DNA from: Onchocerca volvulus
Taxonomy: Eukaryota; Nematoda; Chromadorea; Rhabditida; Onchocercidae
DNA: 64,000 nucleotides
Direction of reading: 5' to 3'
Assembly: GCA_000499405.2 (NCBI GenBank)
Contig: HG738137.1
Coordinates: 13,385,661-13,449,660, forward strand
Numbering within the stretch: the first letter of the stretch is position 1; each line of letters opens with the position of its first letter. The position numbers and the translations under genes are program-made. The notes under the pieces are model-generated. The model did not search any database. It was not told the DNA's origin and saw nothing but the letters and a program-made list of their open reading frames with translations. Shown piece by piece: positions 1 to 13,674 of this stretch.

Positions 1-2242
1 TTCAAGTTTTATTAAATCTTAATAATTGCATAGACAGTAGTCTTATAAATTTTTGATAAATGAATTTACATTTAACTAACCAACAAGTGTAATGATATCA
101 ATGATAGATACGACGATACCACAAAGATTACTACCAATTAAAATAGCATTGGTGTATTGCGGTGGAAAAATTGCAACCAAACCATACAATGAATTTTGAT
201 ATACACCACATGCTGCATTTTGTATCACTACCGAAATCATTGTTATAATGAAAAATATCATAACCGCTGAAAAAAAAAAAAAAAAAGATAATTAATTGAT
301 GCAATTATTTTATCAAAGATTTACTGAAATATGATTTTTTCTTCTAAATAAGCTCTTAAGTGGCTGATATATTATTTTTAAAAAGATTGATTGGTATGAA
401 ATTTTAAGTCATATATAGTTTGCATTTTTCTTTTTAGAAAGTACACATCGTATTGAATATGTTAAATAGTTTTTGATTTTTTTTTTTTTTTTTTTTTTTA
501 AGAATCGGATTTAAGGAAAAAAAAATTTCATTTTTTTTCATGCACAAAAAAAAAACGATAAATTAATTGTTGAAGAAGACATAAATGACAGATAAAATTT
601 GACAAATAATTGCTCAATTATTTCAGGGTTATTTTTCCGTTCAATATTACCTGAAAAAAAAAGTAACTGTGTTCGAAAACGGAAATTACAACTTCAATCA
701 GCTTTTATTTTAATCTAAAAATTAATTAAGTTTTTAAATATAATTTAATTTTGATAGGATGTAATATCCATAAAAACTAGAATGCCGGAATTATACATTC
801 TGTTGAAAACGACTTCTGATGATAATGTAATTATAAGCAATACAAAATCTGCAACCAAATTAGAATGTCAGCAATTTAATTATATACTCTGACATATTCT
901 CATTAAATAATTTATTAATGTTGCGATTAATATTTCTCTTGCTGAAGATAAAAAAGTGTGAGCAAATGAAAAAAAAGATCTTGTATTTAGTGAAGGATTT
1001 CAAATCCGTATAATTAATCAGGTAAATCCCAGCTTTTCGAATATTGTTCCACATAATTAATCAAATAATTCGGTTTTTGTCTGAAGGCATTCTCAAGATA
1101 AATTTTTGACTAGAATTATACGAAAATGTGAGCAAATAAAATTGAAAATTAATAACTTACTGTTGGAAGTATCAATAATGGTGAATGCAAATGTGATTAA
1201 ACAGATCAATATCACAACCATAAGTGATAAGCCAATTCGTTTTTCGAGACTTCCTCTATAAACTGTTCTGGTTATTTCCGGTTAATCACTTTTTATCAAC
1301 AACTTACTAATTGTGTGATCTGTCACTAAAAAGCCGAAATTTCAAAACTTTCCACATTTTCATTAGTTCAGATTTGATTTATGTAGGAATTTGTCTCCTA
1401 ATAATAGTATTATTTAATATTAAAACACTACCGGGAATGAGTTTTTCCAGAAGACGTTGGCAATGAAAATGCAATTTGTTAACTAAAAATTTTTTTTTAT
1501 TCGCAAATAATTGGAGCATATTCTTAGAAACTTCAAATTAACCAATATTACTGCATTGTTTATCCTCAATTCGGAATTAATTAACAAATATTTATTGCTA
1601 AAATATTAAAAGGAAATAACTCGATCAACTTTTTGCTAACAATTTCATCCAATTTAACCTAAATAATTCAGTAAGATTCTATGCAATTTATTTATTTTAA
1701 ACAATGAAATAAAATCATATCATAATAAATGAAAGAAAAAAACTAACTTGAAAGTAAAAAATAAATTAATTAAATTAAGCATAAAATTTGGTAGATTCGA
1801 AGCAACAATCAAATAGTTAAGAAAATTTGATGCATAGGATGGTGTGTATTTTGTTCCATTTCTACTAACTTCGATTAATTTAAATTCCATATAATACTGT
1901 AAAAATTTCATTTTAGAAGAATAAAAATTGTTAATTTTTTATTGTTTTGAATTATTTTCGAATAATTAATTTGTCTTTTTTATGTATTAAACGAAAAAAT
2001 CAATAATTGATATCCAAAGTTATTATAAAAATTTACTATTTTAAACATGAAAAAGATTTTTTTTCCGTAGTGCATATGCAATAAATTGTAAGGAAATTAT
2101 AACAGTATTATAATTCACGTTAACTTACCGCAGGTGCAATAGTAATCCACATATTCCAAGTTATTAAAATTCCAAAACCGTTTAATAATATAATCAAATA
2201 GACGGCGTGAAATCTATCAATAGGCTCGCTCGTCGATAACAT
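1..2242 (-). CDS. Equilibrative nucleoside transporter (ENT/SLC29 family), partial, 5' exons only
   Basis: Multi-pass plasma-membrane carrier that moves nucleosides down their gradient. Four exons read in phase on the minus strand: 2242-2129 (start ATG at 2242), 1896-1748, 1255-1161 and 266 to about 81, joined by GT-AG introns with TTTCAG or TTACAG acceptors and GTAAGT or GTTAGT donors. The first exon reads SEPIDRFHAVYLI then LNGFGILITWNMW, matching the first ENT helix (P-x-D-x..GLG..PWN). The second gives SNFLNYLIVASNLPNF. The fourth gives GVYQNSLYGLVAIFPPQYTN, matching the family segment around G-V-Y-Q-S-S-L-Y-G. About 130 residues are visible against roughly 450 for the family, so the rest lies left of base 1. 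Family assignment is firm; which ENT paralogue is not. Confidence 0.85.
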
Positions 2243-3583
2243 ATTGATCGGATTTAGGAAATCAAATTTTCAGAAAAAAGATAATCTTGAAATTTCTGAT
2301 TTTGATTCAATTCATATCTTTTCACCAGAATATCTTCTGCTGATAATGACAAATGGAATTCAATAATTTCAGATTATTTAAAAGCAATTCTTTGCCTAAC
2401 CATATCCACTTATTTTCTTGCTTTAAATTTAAAATCTTCTGAAACAGATTAAAACGATTCGTATTCTACACAACGAATTATGTTAGCACTCAAGATTGGA
2501 AAAATAAGCAACTTTCCTAGCCGAAATAAAATATGATTGAATGAGCAATATAAATAAGATGAAATTTCTGGAAAATTCAATTTGGCTAAATAACATACTT
2601 ACGTACAAAGAAAAAGCAACATATAATGAGTATAATTTTGAAGCATTCCTGGAATGAATGTAAAAATTAAAGTGAAAGGAGGAGAGGATAGAAAAGCATG
2701 ATATTTAAAGTCGTAAATCAAATGATCGTTTTATTTTCAAAATTGAATCATTTTCAATTAAGCTTTTCAATCAAAAATGAAATAGATAAATGCCGAAAAA
2801 GAAAGAATTCAATGAACAACCTTTTATAGAATAACAAGAATATTTTCAAAGAATAAAAAAAAAATTCGAAAGTATTTGGAAAGAATATCTCCTAAAAAGA
2901 GTATTTTAGGGAATTTAAATTATATAACGAAAAAAGGGGAAATATTCAAATAAGCTACAATTATTAATTTTATTAATTAGCAAACAAAAAAAGGAAATAT
3001 CGAAATACAAGAAGAAAATTAACGCATATTATATTCATAGCCGATATACTTCAAGTAGACATTTAAAAATTTTAAGAATTTCACAGATCATTAATTTATA
3101 TTAACATATTTGAAGAATTTTGATCAAAAATAGTAATCAGCTACTGAATGATGAAATTTTATCAACTGATACAATTACCACTACATAAAATAAATCGTCA
3201 AATCAGGAATTTTTCACACCTTTCATTTTTGATTGCTAATAATCTCTCTCTCTCTCTTTTTTTTTTTTTTTTTCAAATTATAAATAATATTTTTATTTCT
3301 CACTGGAAATAATATTGCTTTTAATCTGTCAATTTGCAGATTATACTTTTTCTTCGTATTATTCGATAGATTTATGAATAATACATTCAAATTTAATGAT
3401 TTCATGCAATTATTATCTAAAAGATGGTTTTAAACAGAATTAGTTTTATTTTATTTAGCGCAATTTTCGAACACAAACATAGTTTATTACAATTAGTAAT
3501 TTATTTTATATTTTTGACCAAAAAAATTAATCTTTGATTTTTAGGTCCAAAGGAAAGAATGAGAAATGATATCGAGAATTTAG

Positions 3584-3674
3584 TTTTCATATGTTGTAAA
3601 TGATAAGAAAAAGGTCAGAGATTATTTACTTTTCATATGACATAAATGATAAGAAAAAGGTCACAGATTATTAC
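3584..3674. repeat. Two-copy tandem duplication, 46-nt unit
   Basis: A unit beginning TTTTCATATG and containing AATGATAAGAAAAAGGTCA occurs at 3584-3629 and again at 3630-3674 with only a few differences. It lies in intergenic DNA and is a young local duplication with no evident function. Confidence 0.85.
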
Positions 3675-5229
3675 TTGATTGGTATTTCTTTTTTTTTTGT
3701 GTTGAATGAGAAATACATTTTAAATAGCTTTAGCAAGCACAAAATTTTAGATTTGCAACATTTTCATCTTCTGACATTTATTCTATTTAAAATTATTGAG
3801 ATAGATTTAGTTTTTTAATTTCGAAATTCTATTTAGACCTAAATATTCCGTAATTATTGATTATTTCAGCTAACTAATATGATAACAATGTAATTTTTGT
3901 CGATAATTCAAGCAGTTTGCAAGTTAAGTCAAATAGTTGACAGTTCACCGCTCTAGAGCAAATATTTGTCATAAAATCTCAATACTGATCAAATTTACTC
4001 ATGATAAAGTTGCATAGTAAATAATCGATAAGTTCTAACAAATTTTTCAAATAAAGCTCTAAATCATAATCAATTCATAAATTTTAAAGTATTCCAGTGT
4101 GAAAATAAAGCTTTCAAGCTGTCGCTAAAATATATTTGACATTCTTTGAAATTATGTAAAATTACTTTTTATTATTTTTATGAAAATTATTAAATACACT
4201 TATAATTGGTCATGATAAATCAATTATTTTCCTTTCAATAATTTTGTTTTCTTTCTTTTTTTTCTTTTTACATATAATGAATCAAAAAAAAAAAAGGAAC
4301 GTAAACATGAAGAAACATAGACATAAAATAAATATATTTAAATACCAATGAAAAAATGATGAAATGACAACAAATACAATTTCTCTTAGTCCTAATATTT
4401 TATTAACAAATTCTAGAATATTATATATTTCTGCTGAAAATTATTGCCAAAATCATTTTCCGATTGAATTTCGTCTAAGTAAAACAAAAACGATGGTAGA
4501 AATGAGAAATAATGATTAATTGGTGGATAAATATAGTAGGTTTTAATCTTGGAAAACTTTTGATTTTTCGACAAAAAAAATCAATGATTAATTATTTATG
4601 AAATACAGTGAATGCAATAGTATCGGTTTGTCTTTTTTTTTTTAATTTTCAATTTATCGACAGAAACGAACAGATCATTTGGGTTGATATGAATGGTTTA
4701 CTGATTAAAAAAAAAAAAAACTATTTGTACTTATTTATGTTTAAAATAATCAGGTTCAAATTGAATTTGTTTTCTAATAAGTACCTTATGAAATTAGAGA
4801 AATAGCATTCTAATTTTTTTTTTCGTTTTATTTCGTTTAATCAGCTATGCTTATCAAATTACTGATAGCTTGAAAATGCTTATCAAAGCAATAGTAGTTG
4901 AAAATATTTTACATCTCAATGTATTTCATTCGATTGCTGAATATACTTTTACTTGATTTAATTTGGCGATTTTATTACGATTCAAAAAATTATTCATTGT
5001 TATAAAATATGATAGCATCATATCCATCAAACCGAGAACTTTTTGATCTAAGTTTTAACTTTGAATTGCTTCTTCTTCTTCTTCATTCATCCAATAGAAT
5101 GAAATCATTGATTGTCATATATAATTCAATTTTTGTTACTTGTCATACATGATCGAGAAATGATTCATTGCTATGTAAAATTAAAAAAGTACGATGCAAG
5201 CGGCATTTTTACACTGATTATCAGATTAT

Positions 5230-5361
5230 CTCGTAAGATATTTTGATCTTGGATTTGTAAGACATCTATTCTAATTTCAGCTCGCAATGTATCTAAATCT
5301 TGGATTTATAAGGTACTTATTTTTAATTTCGATTCGTAAAACATTTATTTCTAATTTAATT
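5230..5361. repeat. Degenerate 51-nt tandem repeat, about 2.6 copies
   Basis: Two 51-nt units at 5230-5280 and 5281-5331 share the core ATCTTGGATTT and the end TAATTTC. A partial third unit follows to about 5361. Copies have diverged visibly. It is non-coding and intergenic. Confidence 0.65.
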
Positions 5362-6682
5362 CAAATATTAAACGACTACAAGATAGTCGACGTTGAATCC
5401 CTCGATAATTTCGTGCTTATTTATAAAAAATTAGAGCTTCTGATGATTCTGCTTAATTAGTCATCTGTTAGCCGGTTGTGACGACTTCTGATAGTTCTGA
5501 TGACTTCTGCTGCGCTAAGTTTCTGATATTATCTTCATCTTCAGGGCACCCATATTTTTCAAAAACTATTTCAATCATTAAATTACCTCATACCAAACAT
5601 ATGCAAACAATTACTGTGTCAAGTATATCGTCAGTATTATATTGTTTCAATCACTTTTTGATCTATTTTGAATTTAAACAAAAAAAAAAAATCATTGTAA
5701 AAATTTATTTTTTATCAAACATAATTTTTACGGTCTAAAATGAATGCATCGATAAATAATAAAAAATGATTGGAAAAGAAGAGCAAAGTAAGAAATGAAT
5801 ATTAAAATTACATATTTCACCATATTATTAAAGAAAATATCTTTTTTTTAAATGGTCAAATATTAGAAAACAATAAAGTTCGATGATACAAAAATCATTA
5901 TTATTGATTCAATATTTCGTCAACCCAGATTCCGTATATGAACTTTGGAAGTTTCACATTGATAACGATATAGTTTGATCACTATTTCGTGTTTAATTTC
6001 ATCCATTTGCTTTCTTATATGATAAGTCACTGTTCTGATATTATTCATTGTATGTGCAAGTTGCAATTTATCAGACTATGATAACGTTTTTCTAGATTTC
6101 CAGTAATTCATTTGTTGTATCATAATGAAATTTATTTGTATTTTGGCTAGATTGTTTGCTTAATTAATTAATATTAATAAAAATATTATCAGTAATGCAA
6201 TTGCAAAAATGAAATCATGAAGTAATTCATAATATAACCGTAATTGTCGTGGCCATAATGATTACGATAAAAGAGCCAATCCTTAATTAGTATACATAAC
6301 ATTTTTGGATAATATTTTTGATTAATGCTATCTTGTTGTATCTGATACATTAATTTTAATTATTCGGTAAGAAGCCACTTTTTGTTCAGAATCATTTTTA
6401 AAATCAATTTCTCGCTGTCTCAATTTGTTTCGTTTTTTTTTTTTTTTTTTTTTTTTTAAGAAATTAATTCATAAAAATATTACAAATAACAATTAGCAGT
6501 TCTTTTCATAGCAATACAATTTTAAGGATATAATTTATTCACAACCTTTAATATTTGCAATGCAAATTGTCAAACAATTGTGAAATTTTCTTTTTTAAAT
6601 TTATAATTTACAATTAATTTCCATTTTCAAATTTCATTTCAACTACTATATACAAGCATTTAGGGACATTTTTAAGAAGAGT

Positions 6683-9600
6683 TTATTGATTTTGTTTCGA
6701 AGAATCAGTGGTATCGGTTGTATTAGTAGCAATAGTAGCAACAGCAATTTTTTCATCCTCAATAGTCGTAGTATCAGCAACAGTAGTCATGATATCAGCA
6801 TCAGTAGCAGTATCAGTAGTATCAGCATCAGCATCAGCAGTCGTATCATTAGTATCAGTAGTCGTATCATTAGCATCAGTAGTCATATTATTAGCATAAA
6901 TAGCCGTACTATTATCAACAATAGAAGCAGCATGATCATCATCAGGAACAGCAGCAGCAGCAGCAGCAGCAGCAATATCATCATCAATAGTCATATCATC
7001 ATTATCAATAGTAGTGATATCAGCATCAATAGCAGTATCAGTAGTAGTATTAGCATCAGTAGCAGTATCAGTAGTATTTGCTATTGTCATTGTTGTTGTT
7101 GTTTTTGTTGTTGCTGTTGTTGTTGTTGTTCGATTAGCAGCTAATTTTAATAAATCACCTTTACATTGATTCGACAAATACGTATCCGGATTCACATCAA
7201 AATAATTTATGTGATCTAATGCGTTGGAGGATAAAGCCAAATTACGACACGCATAATCTTCTGATAACGTACAGGTCTAAAAATAAATAATTTTATTCAA
7301 ATAATATCATAATTAATCATATTCCATGAAACTGATAAAACATATGATAATATTGCTCCATTGTTATCATAATCAGTTTGTGTTTGTGCTTCTTTTTTTT
7401 TTTCGGAAAAGCCCATATGATATTATTTATATCCGATAGATTGTCATAACATAAATTGAATAATTACAAAATAATTCTTCCAAAAAATTAACTTTCTCTT
7501 TAATAAAATAAATTTATTACTGGTCAATTAAATAAAATTGGAAGAAACTTACGTTGAATAAGCTACCTGGTTTCATATCATTATCATAAAAAACCAAATA
7601 ACGATAAAAATATGGTTGTCGTTCTGCAACTGTTGGTGATAACAATAATCCAGCTAGATTTACTGTTGCAGGCATATTTGTTACCTAGAAAGAAAAATTT
7701 TCCTCTTTTTTTTTAAATCATTTGGTCAAAAAATTATATACGAATTAAAATATGAAATATTGAAGAAAAAAAATGGAAAAATTCAGACGGAAAAAATTTT
7801 TTTTATTAAAATTTTGAAAAATTTTAAAATGTTATTTGGAAAAAAAAAAAGAAAAGACTGCCATTAATTTTAATTAAAGGTGAAGAGAATTATTGAAAAA
7901 TTAATTTAACAACAGTTTAACTTTTTAAGAAATATTACAAGCATTATTTTATTGATAATGTTTAAAGCGTTTTTTTTGGTCCATCTTAATGCAGGTTCGT
8001 GTTTAATGCGATTTTTCCCAAATGTTATTTTTAAAATTTTCAAAATTTTGACTTTTACTTTAAATGAGTAAAATTAACTTGCCGGATCACCTCGATGAAC
8101 TACTCTATAACGAAATTGAACATTTTCCTCAACAGCTCGAGCAAATGCTACATTACCAGTTCTTGGCTCACCAAATGTGACAAGACGTACTAATTCAGGC
8201 GGAAATAAGTTCATTTTTACAAGATATAATGCGGTCATTGATGACATTGATCCACCCAATGAATGGCCTGTGCACTGAAAGATTATTTCGTTTATTTATT
8301 TTTTCTTCTCTTTTCTTTTTTTTTCTTTTTAATTTCAAAAATATTAGAAAAAAAAAATGAAGCAGAAGATAATAGACAAATATTATCAACATGAGTAATT
8401 CGAATACATATATCAGATTTTTTTTAAAAAGATCAATCACATAAATATTGAAATTATTGCTTTCAAATTGTTAATTCATTTCCTTTTCAATCTTTTTTTT
8501 TGGCAATTAGTAATTAGAAATACAATATCAATGAAAAATTAGTTTTTGCTTTGAAAAATTTTAAAATATTGAACGAAATGAGTAAATGATATTAGACAAA
8601 TATTTTTGATTTAAATTAATTCTAAAAGATTAGTAATTATCATTGATAAATTCTAATGCATCAAAATAACAAATTATATTTAAGACATTTCTATAATTGA
8701 TCTTGTGAAAAGATGGAAAGAAAAGAAAAAAATTTCTCTCTGGTTATTTAAATTGCATCTACATTTTTAAATTCTTTTTCCAATAATTATTTCAGTAATC
8801 AATGACTTAAAATGGATGCTTGTATACAGGAATATTTTTCAAAACATACCCAAACTCTATAGCCAGGATATTTTTGTCTCAGCTTAATGAGGTCATCTTT
8901 CATGCCACTTCTTTTGAAGAGTCGTTCAAATGCGCCAAAAAAATAGGTCGTCACGCCACCACCTGCTTCGAATTTTTCCCATACACCCAATTGCGCTGCG
9001 ACTATATGTATAAACTAGAAATGATTTCATTTCATTTTATTTATCTAATTAAAAATAATAATGAATAATAGTTTAAATACAATAATTATTAATTAATGTT
9101 TAATTGATGGTATTCAAATTAATTAATATTTTATTCATGATATTTAAAAGTTTTTGAAAAGTGATACTAAAATGTTTAGTAAAATTTTAATTAATAAAAT
9201 TCTTAAATGTTTGTGTATTACAGCAGAAGTAAATTGATGAAAGTTAAGAAAAATAATCAAATTTATTAAAGTTCATGGATTTTTGGATTAATTAATTATT
9301 CTTTCAAAGATATAATATGATATTAATTATCCATCCAATTCTTTTTTCAACCCATTTATTTAAATTGTCAGAAATTTGAACATTATTAGCAAAATATTTG
9401 TGATATTATACTGTAGAATTTGAAGTCTTCCTTTTTTCGAAGACTCTGAAACAAACATAAAGATGAAGCAAATATTGGTGAAAATATTTTAAGGATTAAA
9501 AATAAATATAAAGCGCAAATAAGTATAAATTTCTAAAAATTCTGGAAATTTGTCTACTTCGGTAATTAATTGCTTGTCCATATTGCTTGATTTATACACG

Positions 9601-10509
9601 ACATAAATACTTTTTGCAGGCTTCGAAACAGCAAGCATTGAAGCACAAAGATTATGCGATTGATCACATTCCACTTCATAACGCTTGATCAATCTTAATT
9701 AGCGATTTAATTGGTGAAAAAAAAATTAATTAAAAATTATTTGCAAAATTGATCGAAATAAATGAAGCATTTTGAATGCAAAAATTAATTTCTAACATAA
9801 GAATTGTTATTAATTTCTAACATAAGATAATATATCGAATTTCATATGATAATACAGTATATGGTGATACAGTAAATTATTTGAATTAATACGATAGAAA
9901 TAATTGATAATCTTACTGTATATCTGGTCGACTATTGGCAAGACATTCTGTAGGATCACTATTTCGAACGGCTAATGTAAGACTAAACAATGATCGGCCA
10001 AGCCTATCAGTATAACGACGTCCTTTGGCTTCTGGTACTCGTCGAGGACACGAAAATGGTTCACGTACAACAATACTGCCACCTGCTTCGATAGCAAATG
10101 GTTCACCACATATTGATTTACTAGTATGCCATCTGAAAAATTACAAATGAAAAGTTTTTTGATGATAATTAAAATGAAAATTTTGACTTTATGATAATTT
10201 TCACGATAATATTATGACTACGATAGCTCTGTAATACTGTAGTTCACTATAATAATGTAGTTCATAACTTTAAAACTAAATTTAATAATATGAAAATTAT
10301 CACTAATAAACTTTTCTGAAATATCTTAAAATAATAGTTGAGGAAGAAAGATTGAGGTATCATGGAAAATGTATCATACAGGTTAAATTAACTTGAAAAT
10401 AGGGTAATGAATACTATCAGCGATTGATAAATTTAGAATAAAGCGTATATTTCATTTCGAACAAAAGGGAAAAAAATACTTGAAATGAATCAAACCTTAT
10501 CAGTTATTC

Positions 10510-10591
<82 letters not shown>

Positions 10592-10845
10592 CATTATTAT
10601 TATTACAGATTAGCTTTTCACTGCCTTCAAGTTATTTAACAAAAATAAAATAAGCTGCTTTTTGAATTAAAATTACCAAAATGAAGTTGAAATATGATTT
10701 CTTACCCGCAAAATCTTTGAAATCCAGGCAAAGGACGATGTGATTTGACACATGAAGAGCAATCTTTATGTTTTCCGCAATCATTCAGAACATCGCCATT
10801 GATTATTGCGCAAAGCGCACAAAGTACTAATAGAATTTGTAACAT
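6683..10845 (-). CDS. Secreted PSI-like/class 3 lipase-family protein with repeat-derived C-terminal tail
   Basis: About 531 residues from eight exons: 10845-10706, 10132-9917, 9693-9558, 9445-9412 (tentative), 9001-8850, 8274-8083, 7684-7553 and 7276-6683. Phases agree throughout. Residues 1-17 form a signal peptide (MLQILLVLCALCAIING), then comes a Cys-rich PSI-like segment (CGKHKDCSSC ... FCGW). The alpha/beta-hydrolase core has the nucleophile elbow TGHSLGG, the conserved TFGEPRTG and the acid-loop RGDP, as in nematode class 3 lipases. Two oddities suggest weak or no lipase activity. The strand that normally reads F-R-G-T reads YKSS, and the motif that carries the catalytic His (usually Y-H-H-x-x-E-V-W-Y-x-x-D-M) reads YFYRYLVFYDNDM with no His. 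The last exon adds about 150 residues of Thr/Asp/Ala with N-glycosylation sequons (NTT, NDT, NMT). The intron after 8083 uses a GC donor. Exons 3-4 are the least certain. Confidence 0.82.
6708..7140. repeat. Coding trinucleotide/hexanucleotide repeat tract
   Basis: Imperfect repeats of TCAGTAGTA/ATCAGCAGC type followed by GTTGTTGTT runs occupy the 3' end of the lipase coding region. On the minus strand they encode Thr/Asp/Ala-rich sequence including an eight-Ala run (near 6955-6974) and poly-Thr. All three frames of both strands are partly open, as expected for a microsatellite-derived tract. Confidence 0.85.
10511..10591. repeat. Long poly(T) tract in lipase intron 1
   Basis: Thirty-one T, then AAAAACC, then forty-three T, inside the first lipase intron (10705-10133). 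It is not at a splice site of that gene. Length in the source DNA may vary or be a sequencing artefact. Confidence 0.9.
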
Positions 10846-12765
10846 TTCCAAGATATGTCTTTCTTAAATATTTTTTTCATGAAAATTTTTTAACACTAAT
10901 TTAAATTTTTTCGCATTCAATGACAGTGATGAGAATCCAATTTTATGGATAACAAAAATTGCTATCATTGTCGTCTTGTTCTATTTAATCAAAATAAAAA
11001 TATTGCTCTGAATAATTAATTATTCAATATCAAATTATACGACAGGAAATCGCACAGTATTAGTTAGTCAACATTAGTTGCACAATATCAGTTGCTTGTT
11101 ATAAATTATTCATTTAATTCCATTTGCTGAAGGACAAGCAGAAAAACTTCTAAAAAATGAAATATTTTGAAAAAGAAAAAAACAAAAGATGAAAAATTTC
11201 GCTATCATTCTTAACATAAATTAACATTTAATTTCTCCATCATCATAAATACAAATTTACATTTAATTCCGTTATCATTTTTAAATGAAAACTGACATTT
11301 ATTAACATCACTTTCTATCATCAATTTCATTTCACCCTCAGGAATTTTTCCAAGAAAAATTTTCTTCAATAACTGAATAGATTGATGATTTCTTTCAATT
11401 CGATTTACTCTAAATGATCAATAAAAACTTGTCACTTTTGTCATTTGTACTTTGAACAATCTTTTGCCAGTGAAACATACAAAACGGATAAGATAGATGA
11501 ATCGATGGGATTTGTGAATATTTGTCATTAATTGAATCCATTAAACGGATCACTGTCGATCATTGTCGATATAATTTAAAATTTTTGTAATTCAAAATCG
11601 TCTCAAACCTTTCTCTTTCCTTTTTTTTTCTCTCAAATTATTTCATTCATTAAGAAAGAATACATTTTGTAATTTGGGGCAATTTCATCAAACAAAAAGG
11701 GATGAAAATATGTACATTCAAACGAAATATCTATCGTTTAATCACAAAATTTTCGATAATTTAACAATAATTTCTGATATTTAATATTACGGATTGACTG
11801 AAAAAACAAAACATTACAAGAGAAAAAATTTCAGTATTTACTATGAGGGAGGAAAATTGCATGATGAAATTATTATATTTTTACACAATTATTAAGTAAT
11901 ACCAATGAGATTGCTAAATTTTTAAATAATTTTAGCATTTGTTCGATGCATAGGATGCATCCGCATTTAAATTACATTTCCGATTAGATTGATTAATCAG
12001 TTCAAACTGATCATCAAACATATAATTACTTAAATTTTAATAGTTTTCTAATTGTATATATTCGGAACTATTGTAAATGATGATATGCTTACTTCATCTT
12101 TTTTTTGAAAAATTTCAAAGAAAATTCAATAATTCATATTTACTACATATGAAGGAAAGAATAAAATTAATGTCTGAAAATAAAATAAAAAAAAAAAAGG
12201 AAAGAAAAAAACAATACGAAATAAATTAAATTTATAAATATATTAGAAAAGCAAATTTTATTGAATACGAATATTTTATATAATCAAAAATTTCGGTTTA
12301 TAGTGATATAGTTTGTACGAAGGTCAATCGTAATTCCACATGCCTCCTGTTCATCGTCCATCCATTACCCATTGAAGTCTTTCCTTTTTTAGGTCAACCA
12401 TCAACCACATCAAATGTACATTCGTTTGTCTACTACATCAACATTTTATATTACACCCTCAATTACGAAATATTAATGATTTAGTATATCAAATATTTAC
12501 CTATGCATGAATGATCTATGAAATTGGCATAAATTTTCGCAATAATTCGATAGATAATAATGAAATTTATTAACAAAATTTATGATGAAATTTTTAAATA
12601 ATAAATAATAAAATTTATGGTTAACAATGATAAGAGATGAGTTGTCTTTATTCTTTCCCATCGAGTTTACATCAAATACATTTGTAAAAAAATCGCAATT
12701 ATTGGAAAAATCGAAAAATTTTCATTAACTATAAATATATTGCAATAATCAAAATATTTCTGTAG

Positions 12766-13204
12766 ATTATAGAAATATCTCGGTATAACCAAGCTTTTGT
12801 TCTCATCTTTCCATATGCTAACTAATCGTACATGCATTGTTTAAAATGTTGAAATCTATGTTGATTGTCTGGAATATTGCAATAATTAAGTCTCTTATGC
12901 ATTGTTTGAAATATTATAAAATTTGTCCATATCTCATCCTTTGTTTTGATAGCCAAACTTCTCGTATAATATATTGTAAGTCATCTCCTACTATGAAGAC
13001 CAAAGATTATATAAATAGGAGTCTTTACCGACCACTGGTATCGCTAAATTACTCATTGCTTTTGAAAAACAGCATTCTTCTTGTATTATAGAAATATCTC
13101 GATGTAACCAGATCTTTAGTCGCTCATCTTCCCATATGCTAACCAAGCTTATGTGCACTATTTAAAATACTGAAATCCATATTAATTGTCTGAAACGCTA
13201 CAAC
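12766..13204. repeat. Pair of diverged direct repeats of about 117 nt
   Basis: Copy A (12766-12882) and copy B (13085-13204) both read ATTATAGAAATATCTCG, then a CATATGCTAAC motif, then a TTTAAAAT..TGAAATC motif in the same order and spacing. A second pair nearby (about 12630-12700 and 13460-13530) shares GATAAGA.ATGAG.TGTC. The pairs are not equally spaced, so this is a mosaic of an old repeat and not a simple tandem array. Confidence 0.65.
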
Positions 13205-13627
13205 AAATCTTACTTTAGAGAAAAATGAAAAAAACTCAGCGATCGATTCAACCAATATTCTCTGATAATCATCTTGTAACTTCAATCAATAAAACCTTTA
13301 TTACGAACTATTCGTCGGCGTAACATCATAAAAAAACTTTCCCGACAATAATCAATGCTATTTGTAAATAATATTACATTTAAAAATATTCAAAAGGATT
13401 GGAACAAATTTTTCTAATAGTTTGATAAGTTTAGATAATAATAGAATTATTGGAAACGATGATAAGAAATGAGCTGTCCTTATTCTTCCCTATGAAATAC
13501 AATAATAGATTTGCGAAAAAAATTGCGATCAATGCAATTTGTCATGATGTTGCATAGAGGAATTATTCAAAAGGATCCAATTCGATTTAGATCAATTAAA
13601 TCTTGTCATTCATTAGTTACGAATCTT

Positions 13628-13674
13628 TTTTTTTTCTTAATACAGTGAAAAAATTGTATTAAGAAAAAAAAAAT
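13628..13674. repeat. Perfect inverted repeat (hairpin) flanked by T and A runs
   Basis: TTTTTTCTTAATACA is followed by a short A-rich loop and its complement TGTATTAAGAAAAAA. An RNA copy would fold into a stem of at least 15 pairs. It could be a terminator-like or small transposon-tip structure; nothing else around it supports a specific role. Confidence 0.6.

Larger units (their letters stand above)
2243..6682. other. AT-rich intergenic region without a supported gene
   Basis: About 4.4 kb between two minus-strand genes. The open frames here are short, lysine/phenylalanine-rich and lack splice-site context or recognisable motifs. It contains the lipase gene's 3' flank, two small tandem repeats (listed separately), a CTT run near 5070-5085 and several T or A homopolymers, such as about 6430-6457. 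I see no RNA gene. Confidence 0.6.
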
